A stretch of 63,523 nt of DNA from Komagataeibacter intermedius TF2 (GTDB lineage Bacteria > Pseudomonadota > Alphaproteobacteria > Acetobacterales > Acetobacteraceae). The notes beneath the pieces were generated by a model. The model ran no database searches. It worked only from the letters and a program-made list of their open reading frames with translations, and was not told the DNA's origin. This document shows, in pieces, positions 50,399 through 59,313 of this stretch; position 1 is the stretch's first letter, and every line of letters begins with the position of its first letter. The position numbers and the translations under genes were made by a program. The stretch is from positions 1 through 63,523 of the forward strand of contig NZ_BANF01000148.1 in assembly GCF_000964425.1 (NCBI RefSeq). Reading direction: 5' to 3'.

Positions 50399-50648
50399 GG
50401 TGTTCCCCAAACATCCGGCGGGCGGTATAGGATACGGGCCGCGATCTGCTACAGTTCCGGCGCCGGTATCCCGTGCGATGGTCCGGCCCTACGCAAACCG
50501 CGGCAATGGCGCAAGCCATTTTCCCGTTGATCCTAACGTACTGTGCCATGCCTGTCCTCCCCCGTCGCCCTGCCACCGTCGCGTTGTTCCCCGACCACAC
50601 CCCGCAGGGCGGGATTCTGTCCACCCCTGACCAACCCGGAATACCCGC
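50399..50648. other. Divergent intergenic region between ispH and the lipoprotein gene
   Basis: 250 bases without a supportable gene. It must hold promoters for both directions, but I see no clear motif. Confidence 0.4.
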
Positions 50649-51227
50649 ATGATTCCTGCCTTCCCGCTGTCGCGCCTGTCACGACGCGCCCTGAAATTCT
50701 GCATGCTGGGCGCCGTCCCCCTGCTGGCGGCCTGTTCAAGCGAATCCGATTCGATCGATTTCGCGCCTGCCTGCCCCGTGGTGGAGATCCCCGGTGAGGC
50801 GGCCGACTACTACCAGTATTCCGGCAACGACCATGACGTGACCCACCTTGTCGCGCGCGCCAGCCTGACGCGCGTGGTCGGATCATGCGAAGCGGGCGAG
50901 CACCGCAGCGTCATGACCAACATGAAAATCGGGCTGCATGTGGAACGCGGCCCGGCGTCGAACGTGAATTTCGTCAACATCCCGTATTTCGTCGCCGTGG
51001 TGTTCAATGGCGAGATCAAGAGCAAGAAGGAATTCGTGGCCCACGTATCGTTTGACGACGGGCGCATGCAGGACCTGACCCATACGCGCAACATTCCCAT
51101 CACCCTGCCGGTATCGCGGCATATCCACAGCGACCAGTACCATATCGAGATCGGCTTCCAGCTGACCAAGGCGCAGCTTGACTTCAACCGCGCGCACCTG
51201 GTCATGCCAACCTTCCACAAGATGTAA
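50649..51227 (+). CDS. Hypothetical lipoprotein
   Basis: 192 residues, not recognised. Signal peptide with lipobox LAAC (Cys about residue 29; AVPLLAACSSES). The rest is a soluble, beta-rich-looking domain with ACPVVEIPG and two later Cys-containing segments. ATG 50649 has only a weak ribosome site. Ends 9 bases before the OPT transporter start, same strand, so probably expressed together. Confidence 0.75.
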   Translation: MIPAFPLSRLSRRALKFCMLGAVPLLAACSSESDSIDFAPACPVVEIPGEAADYYQYSGNDHDVTHLVARASLTRVVGSCEAGEHRSVMTNMKIGLHVERGPASNVNFVNIPYFVAVVFNGEIKSKKEFVAHVSFDDGRMQDLTHTRNIPITLPVSRHIHSDQYHIEIGFQLTKAQLDFNRAHLVMPTFHKM

Positions 51228-51236
51228 GGGGCCGCC

Positions 51237-53174
51237 TTGGCCGGACATTCCCCACAGGCCGAACTGACATGGCGCGGCATCGTGATCGGTGCGCTGATCA
51301 CCGTCGTTTTCACCGCGTCCAACGTCTATCTGGGGCTGCGGGTCGGGCTGACCATCGCCACCTCCATCCCCGCCGCCGTCATTTCCATGGCGGTGCTGCG
51401 GCTGATGGGCGGGGGGACGATCCTTGAAAACAACCTGGTGCAGACGCAGGCTTCAGCCGCGGGCACGCTGGCCTGCGTGTTCGCCAGCCTGCCCGCGCTG
51501 GTCATGGCCGGGGTGTGGCAGCGCTTTCCCTTCGTCATGACGGCGGCCCTTACGGCGGCGGGCGGCATGACGGGGGTACTGTTCACCATCCCGCTGCGCC
51601 GGGTCATGCTGGCGGACCCGGTCCTGCCCTTTCCCGAAGGGGTGGCGGCTGCCGAAATCCTGCGTGCGGGTGCGGCAGCCGAGGACCGGGGCGGCATCCG
51701 CGCGCTGCTGAATGGCGGCATGCTGGCCGCTGCCCTGACATTCGCCTCCACCGGGCTGCGCGTGCTGGGGGATGGCATGACGGCGACCGCCGTATGGGGC
51801 ATGTCGGCCTTCCGCTTTTCGGCGGGTTTTTCGCCTGCGCTGCTGGGCGCGGGCTATCTGGTCGGGCTGGAAGGCGGCATCGCGATGCTGCTGGGGGCGA
51901 TACTGACATGGGAAGTCGTCATTCCCGCCATGGCCCACATCCAGCCCAACCCGACGGGCCTGCCTGCCGGGGCGTTCGCCACCAGCCTGTGGAAAGACAG
52001 GGCCCGCTTCATTGGCGTGGGGCTGATCGGGATCGCCGCCATATGGACGGTGGCGCGCATGGGACGGCCGCTACTGGACAGCGTGCGTGCGCTGCTGGAG
52101 CGCACGCAGGGCGCGGTCAACGCCTGCCCCACCGAAACCGACCTGTCGCCCCGCGCCATACGCATGGTCGCGGGGGGCGCGCTGCTGGTGATCGGCAGCC
52201 TGTTTTTCGTATTCGCCCATGCCTCCGCAGGTACCCTGCCTGCGCTGGCGGCCACGGGGGCGGGACTGGCGTGCTGCGTGGGCGTCGGGCTGTTCGTGGC
52301 GGCGGCGTGTGGGTACATGGCGGGACTGGTGGGATCGTCCTCATCCCCCATTTCCGGTGTCATCATCCTTGCCGCGATGGGCCTGTCCTGCGTGTTCGTG
52401 GCGTTGCGCGCGCTGGGGCTGTTCGCGGGCACCGACGGCCAGCAGTTCGCCATCGGTTTCTGCCTGTATGCCCTGACCGCCATCACTGCGTCCGCCGCGA
52501 TCGCCAATGACAACCTGCAGGACCTGAAAACCGGCCGCATGGTCGGGGCCACGCCGTGGAAGCAGGAAGCCGTCCTGCTGATCGGCTGCGTGACCGGGGC
52601 CGTCATCATTCCACCGGTGCTGAACGTGCTGTACCAGACCTATGGCTTCGTGGGGGCAATGCCACATGCCGGCATGGATGCGACCCGCGCGCTGGCGGCC
52701 CCGCAACCTGCGCTGCTGCTGCTGATCACATCGGGCATTTTCCTGCACCAGCTTGACTGGAACATGCTGCTGGCTGGCATGGGGGCGGGATGCGTGCTGA
52801 TCGGGATCGATGCCTGCCTGCGCCGCACCGGTCGCGGGGCGCTGCCGCCGCTGGCGGTGGGGGTTGGCATCTACCTGCCCATGAGCGTTTCGGCCACGCT
52901 GGCCATTGGTGCGATACTGGGTCATGTCGTCACGCGCCTGAACGGCGGGGCGGGCCGCCATCAGGGCACCATGATCGCATCGGGCCTGATCGTGGGGGAA
53001 AGCCTGATGGGGGTGATGCTGGCTGGCCTGTCCGCGCTGAGCGGGCGTGACAGCCCGCTTTCGCTTCTGCCCCCCGGCATGGGTGCGACAGCGACCAGCC
53101 TTGCGGGGCTGGCCGCGTTCTGCGCGCTGTGCATCTGGTTCTGCATGATGCAGTTGCGACCGCCCCGCAGATAG
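51237..53174 (+). CDS. OPT family oligopeptide transporter
   Basis: 645 residues, about fifteen membrane segments. Family blocks: ELTWRGIVIGALITVVFTASNVYLGLRVGLTI at the N-terminus, FPEGVAAAEILRAGA and GLVGSSSSPISGV in the middle, then NDNLQDLKTGRMVGATPWKQ. Import of oligopeptides or metal-chelate siderophores is typical of the family; the substrate cannot be told. The start is TTG 51237 with AAGGGG six bases upstream. It precedes an oligopeptidase gene, which makes peptide uptake plausible. Confidence 0.88.
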   Translation: MAGHSPQAELTWRGIVIGALITVVFTASNVYLGLRVGLTIATSIPAAVISMAVLRLMGGGTILENNLVQTQASAAGTLACVFASLPALVMAGVWQRFPFVMTAALTAAGGMTGVLFTIPLRRVMLADPVLPFPEGVAAAEILRAGAAAEDRGGIRALLNGGMLAAALTFASTGLRVLGDGMTATAVWGMSAFRFSAGFSPALLGAGYLVGLEGGIAMLLGAILTWEVVIPAMAHIQPNPTGLPAGAFATSLWKDRARFIGVGLIGIAAIWTVARMGRPLLDSVRALLERTQGAVNACPTETDLSPRAIRMVAGGALLVIGSLFFVFAHASAGTLPALAATGAGLACCVGVGLFVAAACGYMAGLVGSSSSPISGVIILAAMGLSCVFVALRALGLFAGTDGQQFAIGFCLYALTAITASAAIANDNLQDLKTGRMVGATPWKQEAVLLIGCVTGAVIIPPVLNVLYQTYGFVGAMPHAGMDATRALAAPQPALLLLITSGIFLHQLDWNMLLAGMGAGCVLIGIDACLRRTGRGALPPLAVGVGIYLPMSVSATLAIGAILGHVVTRLNGGAGRHQGTMIASGLIVGESLMGVMLAGLSALSGRDSPLSLLPPGMGATATSLAGLAAFCALCIWFCMMQLRPPRR

Positions 53175-53236
53175 CACGCCAGATAATCGGGCATGGGCAT
53201 GGACGCAGGAAAGGTTTCCGTGGCACCCTGCCCCGC

Positions 53237-54910
53237 ATGTTCCGCCATTTTGACAGCCTTGATTTCCCCCGCCCCACCCGCGACGCGCTCGGGCTGCGTT
53301 TTGGTCAGGTCTCGACCCTGCTGGACCAGGGCAACGTGCCGGACGCCGCCCGCCTGTTCGACACGATCCGCCGTGATTATGAAAGCTGGTCCGCACTGGT
53401 TGACCTGCGCTTTGCACAGGACACCACCAGCCCCGACGCCCGCGCCGACCGCGATTATGCCGATGCCCTGACGCCGCATGTCACGGCGCATGAAGTCGCG
53501 CTGAAGCGCAGGCTGCTGGAATATCCCGACCCCACGGCGGTGGCCCAGGTGGTGACCCCGCATACGCTGGAACTGTGGCGGACCGACATCACCACCTTCG
53601 ACCCCCGCATTGCCGACGCGCTGGAGGAAGAAGCCCGGCTGAGTGGCGAATACACCGCCCTTCTGGCCAGCGCGCGCGTGGAGATCGATGGTACCCACGT
53701 CAACCTGTCCGGCCTTGCCCCGTATGCCGAAAGCACCGACCGCGCCATGCGTCACGAGGCCGAGCGGGTCCGGTGGGCGTTTTTTGAACAGAACGCCACG
53801 CGCCTCGATACCCTGTTTGACCAGATGGTGCGCCTGCGCCACGGCATGGCGGAAACGCTGGGATATGACACCTATATCCCGCTGGCGTACCGCCGCATGC
53901 GCCGGGTCGATTACGGCCCTGCGGATGTCGCGCGCTTCCGTGCCGATGTGCATGAACACGTCGTTCCGCTGGTCCATGACATCCTGCGCAGGCGGTGCGC
54001 GACGATGGGGTGGGACGCCGTGTATTCATGGGACGAACCCCTGATCGACCCGAAGGGCAATCCACGCCCGGCAGGCGACCATGACGTGCTGCTGACGCGC
54101 GCGCAGACCATGTTTGACCGCATGGGTGGTGATCTGGGTCCGTTTTTTGGACAGATGCGCGATGGCGGCTACCTGGACCTGGTCAACCGCCCCGGCAAGG
54201 CCGGTGGCGGGTTCTGCACGTCCTTCCCCACGGTGGGCATGCCGTTCATCTTTGCCAATTTCAACGGCACGCAGCATGACATCAACGTCTTCACCCATGA
54301 AATGGGCCATGCCTACCAGAACTGGAAAAGCCGCAGCCTGCCCGCCGTTGACCTGCTGTGGCCGACCATGGACGGGGCCGAAATCAATTCCATGGCGCTG
54401 GAATTCCTGACATGGCCCCATATCGACCTGATGGTGGAACCGGGACAGGGTGAGCGGTTCCGGCAGATGCACCTGATCTCCTCCCTGTCGTTCCTGCCGT
54501 ATGGGGTATGCGTCGATCACTTCCAGACCGAAATCTACGCCAACCCCGCCATGACGCCAGCCGAACGCCACGCCACATGGCGCAGGCTGGAACAGCATTA
54601 CCTTCCGTGGCGCAACTATGGCGGCCTGTCCCACCCCGCCATGGGGGGACGGTGGCAGGCGCAGGGGCATATCTATCGCTCGCCCTTCTATTACATTGAT
54701 TACGCGCTGGCGCTGTGCTGCGCGATGCAGTTCTGGATCCGCAGCCGCACGGACATGGATGGCGCATTGCAGGCCTATGTCACGCTGTGCGCGCAGGGTG
54801 GGGCGCAACCCTTTACCCGGCTGGTCCGTTCAGCAGGGCTGAAGTCACCCTTCCAGCCGGGCACGCTGGCTGATGTGGTCCGCACGGCGCGCGATATCCT
54901 GAACGCCTGA
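53237..54910 (+). CDS. M3 family oligoendopeptidase (PepF-like)
   Basis: Zinc metallopeptidase that degrades short peptides in the cytoplasm. The zinc motif HEMGH is present in DINVFTHEMGHAYQN, with the third ligand Glu in EINSMALEF. 557 residues from ATG 53237 (MFRHFDSLDFPRP); the frame extends upstream into the transporter gene, but codons there have no site. It follows an OPT transporter, so a peptide import-and-digestion pair is plausible. Confidence 0.88.
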   Translation: MFRHFDSLDFPRPTRDALGLRFGQVSTLLDQGNVPDAARLFDTIRRDYESWSALVDLRFAQDTTSPDARADRDYADALTPHVTAHEVALKRRLLEYPDPTAVAQVVTPHTLELWRTDITTFDPRIADALEEEARLSGEYTALLASARVEIDGTHVNLSGLAPYAESTDRAMRHEAERVRWAFFEQNATRLDTLFDQMVRLRHGMAETLGYDTYIPLAYRRMRRVDYGPADVARFRADVHEHVVPLVHDILRRRCATMGWDAVYSWDEPLIDPKGNPRPAGDHDVLLTRAQTMFDRMGGDLGPFFGQMRDGGYLDLVNRPGKAGGGFCTSFPTVGMPFIFANFNGTQHDINVFTHEMGHAYQNWKSRSLPAVDLLWPTMDGAEINSMALEFLTWPHIDLMVEPGQGERFRQMHLISSLSFLPYGVCVDHFQTEIYANPAMTPAERHATWRRLEQHYLPWRNYGGLSHPAMGGRWQAQGHIYRSPFYYIDYALALCCAMQFWIRSRTDMDGALQAYVTLCAQGGAQPFTRLVRSAGLKSPFQPGTLADVVRTARDILNA

Positions 54911-54958
54911 TACCGGACGCATGCGGGGCATGCCCGCCATTTTCATCAAGGGGAAGCC

Positions 54959-55255
54959 ATGTCTTCCAACCCGCCCCCGACCGTTACCCGGACCGTGTGC
55001 AAGACGCTGGCGGTGCTTGTGCTGACGGGACTGTTCATGCTCAGCCTGCGTTTCAGCGCCACCGTGGCGGGCGCGGTGGACCGCATTGCCGGGACCGGCA
55101 TGTGGCTGGCCCTGTACCGTCTGGCCGGGGCGAATGACGCAACCGAACAGGAACGCCTGATCGTGATGGCCGTAGCCCTTGTGTGCTGCCTGCTGGCGAT
55201 CGGGGTGGTGGAAGTGGCGGACAGGCTGATCAGCCGCCGCCGTTCCTCCTCATAA
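54959..55255 (+). CDS. Small two-helix membrane protein of unknown function
   Basis: 98 residues, not recognised. Two hydrophobic segments (TLAVLVLTGLFMLSLRF and LIVMAVALVCCLLAIGVVEVA) joined by a polar loop, with a basic C-terminus RRRSSS. Strong AAGGGGAAG site ahead of ATG 54959. Its 3' end overlaps the 3' end of the converging methyltransferase gene by 6 bases. Confidence 0.7.
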   Translation: MSSNPPPTVTRTVCKTLAVLVLTGLFMLSLRFSATVAGAVDRIAGTGMWLALYRLAGANDATEQERLIVMAVALVCCLLAIGVVEVADRLISRRRSSS

Positions 55256-56200
55256 CGGATCACGCTGCCAGAAAAAGGTCAGTTCGTGCTTGTTGTGCCA
55301 CAGGTGCAGCACGCGGCCGCCGGGAATGGCGGCGAAGGCATCCGCCGTGTCATGATCGGTTTCACCCTGGAACTTGATGGTCATGACAATACGCGCCGCG
55401 CGGCCCGCGGCGATCCACCGCCGCGCCAGCGCCAGAAGGCGGGCGGGATAGGCGATGATATCGGAAAACAGCCAGTCCACGGGATCACAGCTTTCCGGGT
55501 CCAGACCGAACGCGCTTTCGTACCGGCACGTCACATTGGGCAGTCCCGCCACGTTTTCGGCAAGGGGTGAGCGGTCGATGGCGGTGACATGCGCCCCGGA
55601 GCTGGCCGCGACCCATGTCCACCCGCCGGGACAGGCCCCAAGGTCAAGGCAGGTTTCCCCCGCCACCGGCCAGCGCCCCAGACGCAGCAGCGCCTCCCAC
55701 AGCTTGAGATAGGCGCGCGAGGGCGGGTCGGTGCGGTTTTCGACAAACGGAACCTCACCATTCACGAAAGGCGAGGACTTGGTGCGCGACAGCAGCAGCC
55801 GGTCGGCGGACAGCAGCGTCCACGCCCCAAGATGGGCATCAGGCGCGGCTGCGGGAAAGGTAAACGGCCGGGGCCGCACGGGCGGCAGGGCATCGGTCAC
55901 CAGTGCGCTGCGACGGTGCAGCGTGGGCGCGTATCCGGCCCAGTTGCGCTGGATCGCCCGCATGATGCGCGCCGCCCCCTTGATGGAGGGAACGGCATGT
56001 TCCTCCGGCGCATCCCATATATCCAGCGCCCACAGGCACGGCACGGGCGGCAGGGCAGACAGCGCCAGCCGTCCGTGCCAGCACAGGTCGCCCGCCCCGT
56101 GCCGGGCCAGTTCCTGCGCCATGACCGCCTCGAACCCCGGCGGCGCCAGATAGGCGCTGCGCACCGGCCATGCTGGCGGCATAACGTCCGTTGTGGTCAT
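55250..56200 (-). CDS. RlmM/FtsJ-like SAM-dependent methyltransferase
   Basis: 316 residues. SAM loop LDLGACPGGWT (185-195). The expected 2'-O-methyltransferase K-D-K-E tetrad: K166 in YLKLW, Asp in LFSDII, Lys in VMTIKFQG, and the Glu in NKHELTFF. An N-terminal half of about 140 residues may recognise RNA; the RlmM family methylates C2498 of 23S rRNA. ATG 56200 overlaps the DUF423 stop (ATGA); the frame continues upstream but inside DUF423. Confidence 0.82.
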   Translation of the reverse strand: MTTTDVMPPAWPVRSAYLAPPGFEAVMAQELARHGAGDLCWHGRLALSALPPVPCLWALDIWDAPEEHAVPSIKGAARIMRAIQRNWAGYAPTLHRRSALVTDALPPVRPRPFTFPAAAPDAHLGAWTLLSADRLLLSRTKSSPFVNGEVPFVENRTDPPSRAYLKLWEALLRLGRWPVAGETCLDLGACPGGWTWVAASSGAHVTAIDRSPLAENVAGLPNVTCRYESAFGLDPESCDPVDWLFSDIIAYPARLLALARRWIAAGRAARIVMTIKFQGETDHDTADAFAAIPGGRVLHLWHNKHELTFFWQRDPL

Positions 56201-56586
56201 GACCGCATGACCCCCACGGCCAGAAGCAGCCACGCCAGCATAAGCATGCTGCCCCCCGTGGGCGCGACCGGACCGGGATGAATGCCCCAGAATGCCGTCA
56301 GCGCGACGCCCGTGCTGAACAGGACGGTACCCACCGCCATAAGGCAGCCGGAAACCGACACCAGCACCCTGCATCCCTGCTGGATCATCAGGACCGAGAT
56401 GCCGATGATGGCCAGCGCGTGCCACATCTGCATCTGTATGGCCTGACGGGCCATTTCACGTCCCCCTTCGGCGAAGAAATGGTCAGGCAGATGTGCGGTC
56501 AGTGCGCCCCCCATAACACCGGAAAACGCGGCCAGCGCCGCAAAACATAACAGGAACCTGACAACTGTAGGCATTCTTCGGAACAT
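56197..56586 (-). CDS. DUF423 family small membrane protein
   Basis: 129 residues with four membrane segments; typical DUF423 pattern: an N-terminal segment with GGALTAHLPDHF and the YQ..HALA-like block MQMWHALAIIGI. It ends in MLMLAWLLLAVGVM. Function unknown. Start is uncertain: ATG 56586, or ATG 56574 with GAAG. It overlaps the methyltransferase start. Confidence 0.8.
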   Translation of the reverse strand: MFRRMPTVVRFLLCFAALAAFSGVMGGALTAHLPDHFFAEGGREMARQAIQMQMWHALAIIGISVLMIQQGCRVLVSVSGCLMAVGTVLFSTGVALTAFWGIHPGPVAPTGGSMLMLAWLLLAVGVMRS

Positions 56587-57123
56587 CCGCAAAACAGGGT
56601 GACAACCCGCATCGGACACGGGCGGGCCACCCTACTCCGCGCATGGGTCCATCGTATAGGCCACGCCTGCGGGAAGCTGTCGTGAGGGAATGATTTCATG
56701 AAATTCCATTCATGCGGACATGCCTCCACGATGCACGTCTGCCGCCCTGCCCTTTACTGAATCCGAATCATTACTGCCGGAACAGGATGATCGTGCGCCC
56801 ATCCTGCCCCATGACAATGATACGACTACCGAAAAGGGCTATCCCGGCCTGCTGCACAAGAAAATGCAACCGGAACGATCCTGAAAAAAGATTAATTATA
56901 TTTATTTATGTGGAAATTCAGTCTACTTTATCATTAAATGGCATATATTTATTATGATCTTTTCGTCTCTATATTCATGAATTACAACATGAACCCTGCC
57001 AGAAAATCATTGCGACAGGGTCATGCGTCCCGCATGGCCGCTTTGTCTGCCCCATCAAAGCTGATAAACCGGGGTGACGTTCAGTAAAACGGCCTGAATT
57101 TCACACGTTAGGAAGACGACAAC
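56587..57123. other. Long intergenic region with AT-rich island
   Basis: 537 bases without a supportable gene, ahead of the DUF4142 gene. The stretch 56881-56990 has about 22% G+C by my count, in an otherwise about 60% region. An open frame at 56712 has no ribosome site and a random-looking product. This is probably the promoter zone of the DUF4142 gene. Confidence 0.5.
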
Positions 57124-57684
57124 ATGAAACAATACGCAGTCTGGTTCCTTTGCGCATCTGTCAGCCTTCTTCCTGTCGCAGCCATGGCACGCCCCGCCCC
57201 GGCCCCCGCAGCGGCAACAGCGGCGGAACCGACCCTGCCGCCACTGACGGAATCAGACTCTACGTTTGCTGAAAACGTGTCCGCGCTGAACACTTTCGAG
57301 ATGACCATTGCAAAAATGGCCACAACCCAGGCCAAACGTCCCAAATTGCAGGAATTCGCTGAAAAATCGCTGAAAATGCACACAACGAACCAGACCACCC
57401 TGGCGGCCATGACGCTGAAGCACGGGCTGGAACTGCACAAGGACATGAGCCCGGATGAAGAACAGGTCGCAAATGACCTGAAAACACAGAACGGGGGCAA
57501 ATTCGACCGCACCTACCTCGATCTGGAGGCACAGGCGGCAAGCGATGCGCTGGCCATGTTCCAGAACGAGGCGGAATCCGCCTCCGACCCGGAACTGAAG
57601 GCATATGCCTCCTCCACGGCGGATACGCTTCAGGCCCACCTGAAGGAAGCCATGAAACTGGGGGCGAACAAGCCCTCCCGCTAA
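57124..57684 (+). CDS. DUF4142 family exported protein
   Basis: 186 residues with a signal peptide (MKQYAVWFLCASVSLLPVAAMA), then an Ala/Pro-rich stretch and a ferritin-like helical DUF4142 domain: FAENVSALNTFEMTIAKMAT, then FAEKSLKMHTTNQTTLAAM and FDRTYLDLEAQAASDALAMF. The domain is common in outer-membrane or periplasmic stress proteins; function is not established. ATG 57124 is preceded by AGGAAG. Confidence 0.85.
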   Translation: MKQYAVWFLCASVSLLPVAAMARPAPAPAAATAAEPTLPPLTESDSTFAENVSALNTFEMTIAKMATTQAKRPKLQEFAEKSLKMHTTNQTTLAAMTLKHGLELHKDMSPDEEQVANDLKTQNGGKFDRTYLDLEAQAASDALAMFQNEAESASDPELKAYASSTADTLQAHLKEAMKLGANKPSR

Positions 57685-57729
57685 GCGCGACCACAGGGCA
57701 GGACGCCGGATTTACAGGCAGGATCATTC

Positions 57730-58302
57730 ATGGCCATTCGCATCGACCGGATCGTGACACGCGGCGGGGACACGGGGCAGACCGCGCTGGGCAACGGAAA
57801 GCGCGTACCCAAGGATTCAGCGCGGATTGAAGCCCTCGGCGCGCTGGATGAGGCCAATGCCGTCATCGGCCTGCTGCGCGGCACCCTGCCCGCGGGCCGT
57901 AACGCCACGTTCATCGCCTGGATACAGGGACTGCTGTTTGATATTGGCGGCGCGGTCTGCATGCCCGCCAGCCCGCCACGCCCGCTTGCCCATGCCGCCG
58001 CGGCCCTGGAGGCCATGGAAACCGAAATCGAACGCCTGCGCGCCGACATCCCGCCGCTGCGCAGCTTCATCCTGCCCGGCGGCACGCCTGCAGCCGCCCA
58101 TGCCCATCTGGCGCGCACCGTCGTACGGCGCGCGGAACGGCGACTGGCCACACTGGCGCACGGGGAAGATATCGGCACGGACATTCCCGCCTGCATGAAC
58201 CGGCTGTCGGATTACCTGTTCGTGCTGGGCCGCCACCTGAATGACAACGGGACGGCCGACCTGACATGGGCCCCCGCCACGCCCCCGCCCGATCCTGCCT
58301 GA
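57730..58302 (+). CDS. Cob(I)alamin adenosyltransferase, PduO type
   Basis: Attaches the adenosyl group to cobalamin to make coenzyme B12. ATP-binding N-terminus ITRGGDTG-like (VTRGGDTGQTAL), RIEALGALDEANAVIGL and the C-terminal RTVVRRAERRLATLA with CMNRLSDYLFVLGR. 190 residues, PduO/MMAB length. ATG 57730 after AGGAT. No other cobalamin gene or B12 riboswitch is near. Confidence 0.92.
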   Translation: MAIRIDRIVTRGGDTGQTALGNGKRVPKDSARIEALGALDEANAVIGLLRGTLPAGRNATFIAWIQGLLFDIGGAVCMPASPPRPLAHAAAALEAMETEIERLRADIPPLRSFILPGGTPAAAHAHLARTVVRRAERRLATLAHGEDIGTDIPACMNRLSDYLFVLGRHLNDNGTADLTWAPATPPPDPA

Positions 58303-58320
58303 CCGGACGGGTCGGACAGA

Positions 58321-58896
58321 TCACTTCGGCAGGGTGGACAGATGCGCGCAGGCCTGTTCCGCCAGATGATCCTGTCGGGCGTTGACATCCAGTTCCATGA
58401 CCACCTCATCTTCCATGTCCGGCTCCTCCAGCGTGTCAAACTGGCTGTCCAGCATGGCGACAGGCATGAAATGCCCGGTGCGCTGCCGCAGGCGGGGAGC
58501 AATGTCTTCCTTGCTGCCCTTGAGGTAGACAAAACAGACATCATGGCTGCCGCCACTGATACGCTCGCGGTACATCCGCTTGAGCGATGAGCAGGTCACG
58601 ATCCCGCACTGCCCCGCATCCCCCCATTCACGCACCTGCCGCGCAATGCAGTCCAGCCAGGGGGCGCGGTCTTCATCCGTCAGGGGGATGCCGTTGCTCA
58701 TCTTGGCGATATTGTGCGCAGGATGCAGGTCATCGCCCTCGATCACCGGCCAGCCCAGACGTTCCGCCATAAGCTGGGCCACGGTACTCTTGCCGCAGCC
58801 TGAAACCCCCATGACGATCAGCACGCATGGCCGGCCCGCCTGCCTGAGCCTGTGGGAGAGGGAAACCAAAGCTGTCTGCTGGTCCATGTCACACAT
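58321..58896 (-). CDS. gntK: Gluconokinase
   Basis: Phosphorylates gluconate to 6-phosphogluconate, feeding the pentose-phosphate pathway; gluconate is a main oxidation product of acetic acid bacteria. Walker A GVSGCGKST, then EGDDLHPAHNIAKMSNGIPLTDEDR and CSSLKRMYRERI, with GHFMPVAMLDSQFDTLEEP near the C-terminus. 191 residues from ATG 58896; an ATG at 58887 is the alternative. Its upstream region is the AT-rich island, shared with the next gene. Confidence 0.95.
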   Translation of the reverse strand: MCDMDQQTALVSLSHRLRQAGRPCVLIVMGVSGCGKSTVAQLMAERLGWPVIEGDDLHPAHNIAKMSNGIPLTDEDRAPWLDCIARQVREWGDAGQCGIVTCSSLKRMYRERISGGSHDVCFVYLKGSKEDIAPRLRQRTGHFMPVAMLDSQFDTLEEPDMEDEVVMELDVNARQDHLAEQACAHLSTLPK

Positions 58897-59313
58897 TCCG
58901 TATCCTGTCGGATATTATCATGAAAACCCGTATCGGTCCTTTTATCTGGACCAATCGGCAGCCTGAACGCAAGAGAGCGGCCGCCGTTGCGCTACATGAT
59001 AGCGGAATATAAGGTGCATTTTTTATAAAATAATTCACGAATCAATAGATATGTATAGATAACTTTATTTGTTTTCTGTTATTTATTACCTTATTTCAGT
59101 ATAATTTTACTTCAAAAATATCTTCGCATAATAAATATAATGTTATTTTGTTATATTATTATTTATACCCTTGCGCGGCAGGGGGATAAGGAATTATATG
59201 ATCCTTCAATCACCTAAAAACAGGCACCATTGGTACACTGGTTGTAGGAAAAGATTCCTAAATATAATTTCAGCCACACCACGCTGGTGCATTGAGTTAT
59301 CGAGAGTTTTGCT
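58897..59313. other. Divergent intergenic region with very AT-rich island
   Basis: 417 bases without a supportable gene, between gntK and the coiled-coil gene. 59041-59160 holds only about 17% G+C by my count. One IHF-like site (AATCAA-N4-TAT at about 59040-59052, one mismatch to WATCAA-N4-TTR) is seen. This is likely a regulatory region; no clear hairpin terminator. A frame at 59171-59383 has no ribosome site. Confidence 0.55.

Noticed and set aside
56712-56957. 81-codon open frame in the gap before the DUF4142 gene
   Set aside because: No ribosome site, odd composition and it runs into the AT-rich island.
57685-57729. Cobalamin riboswitch ahead of the adenosyltransferase gene
   Set aside because: The gap is only 45 bases, too short for a B12 riboswitch, and no B12-box is seen.
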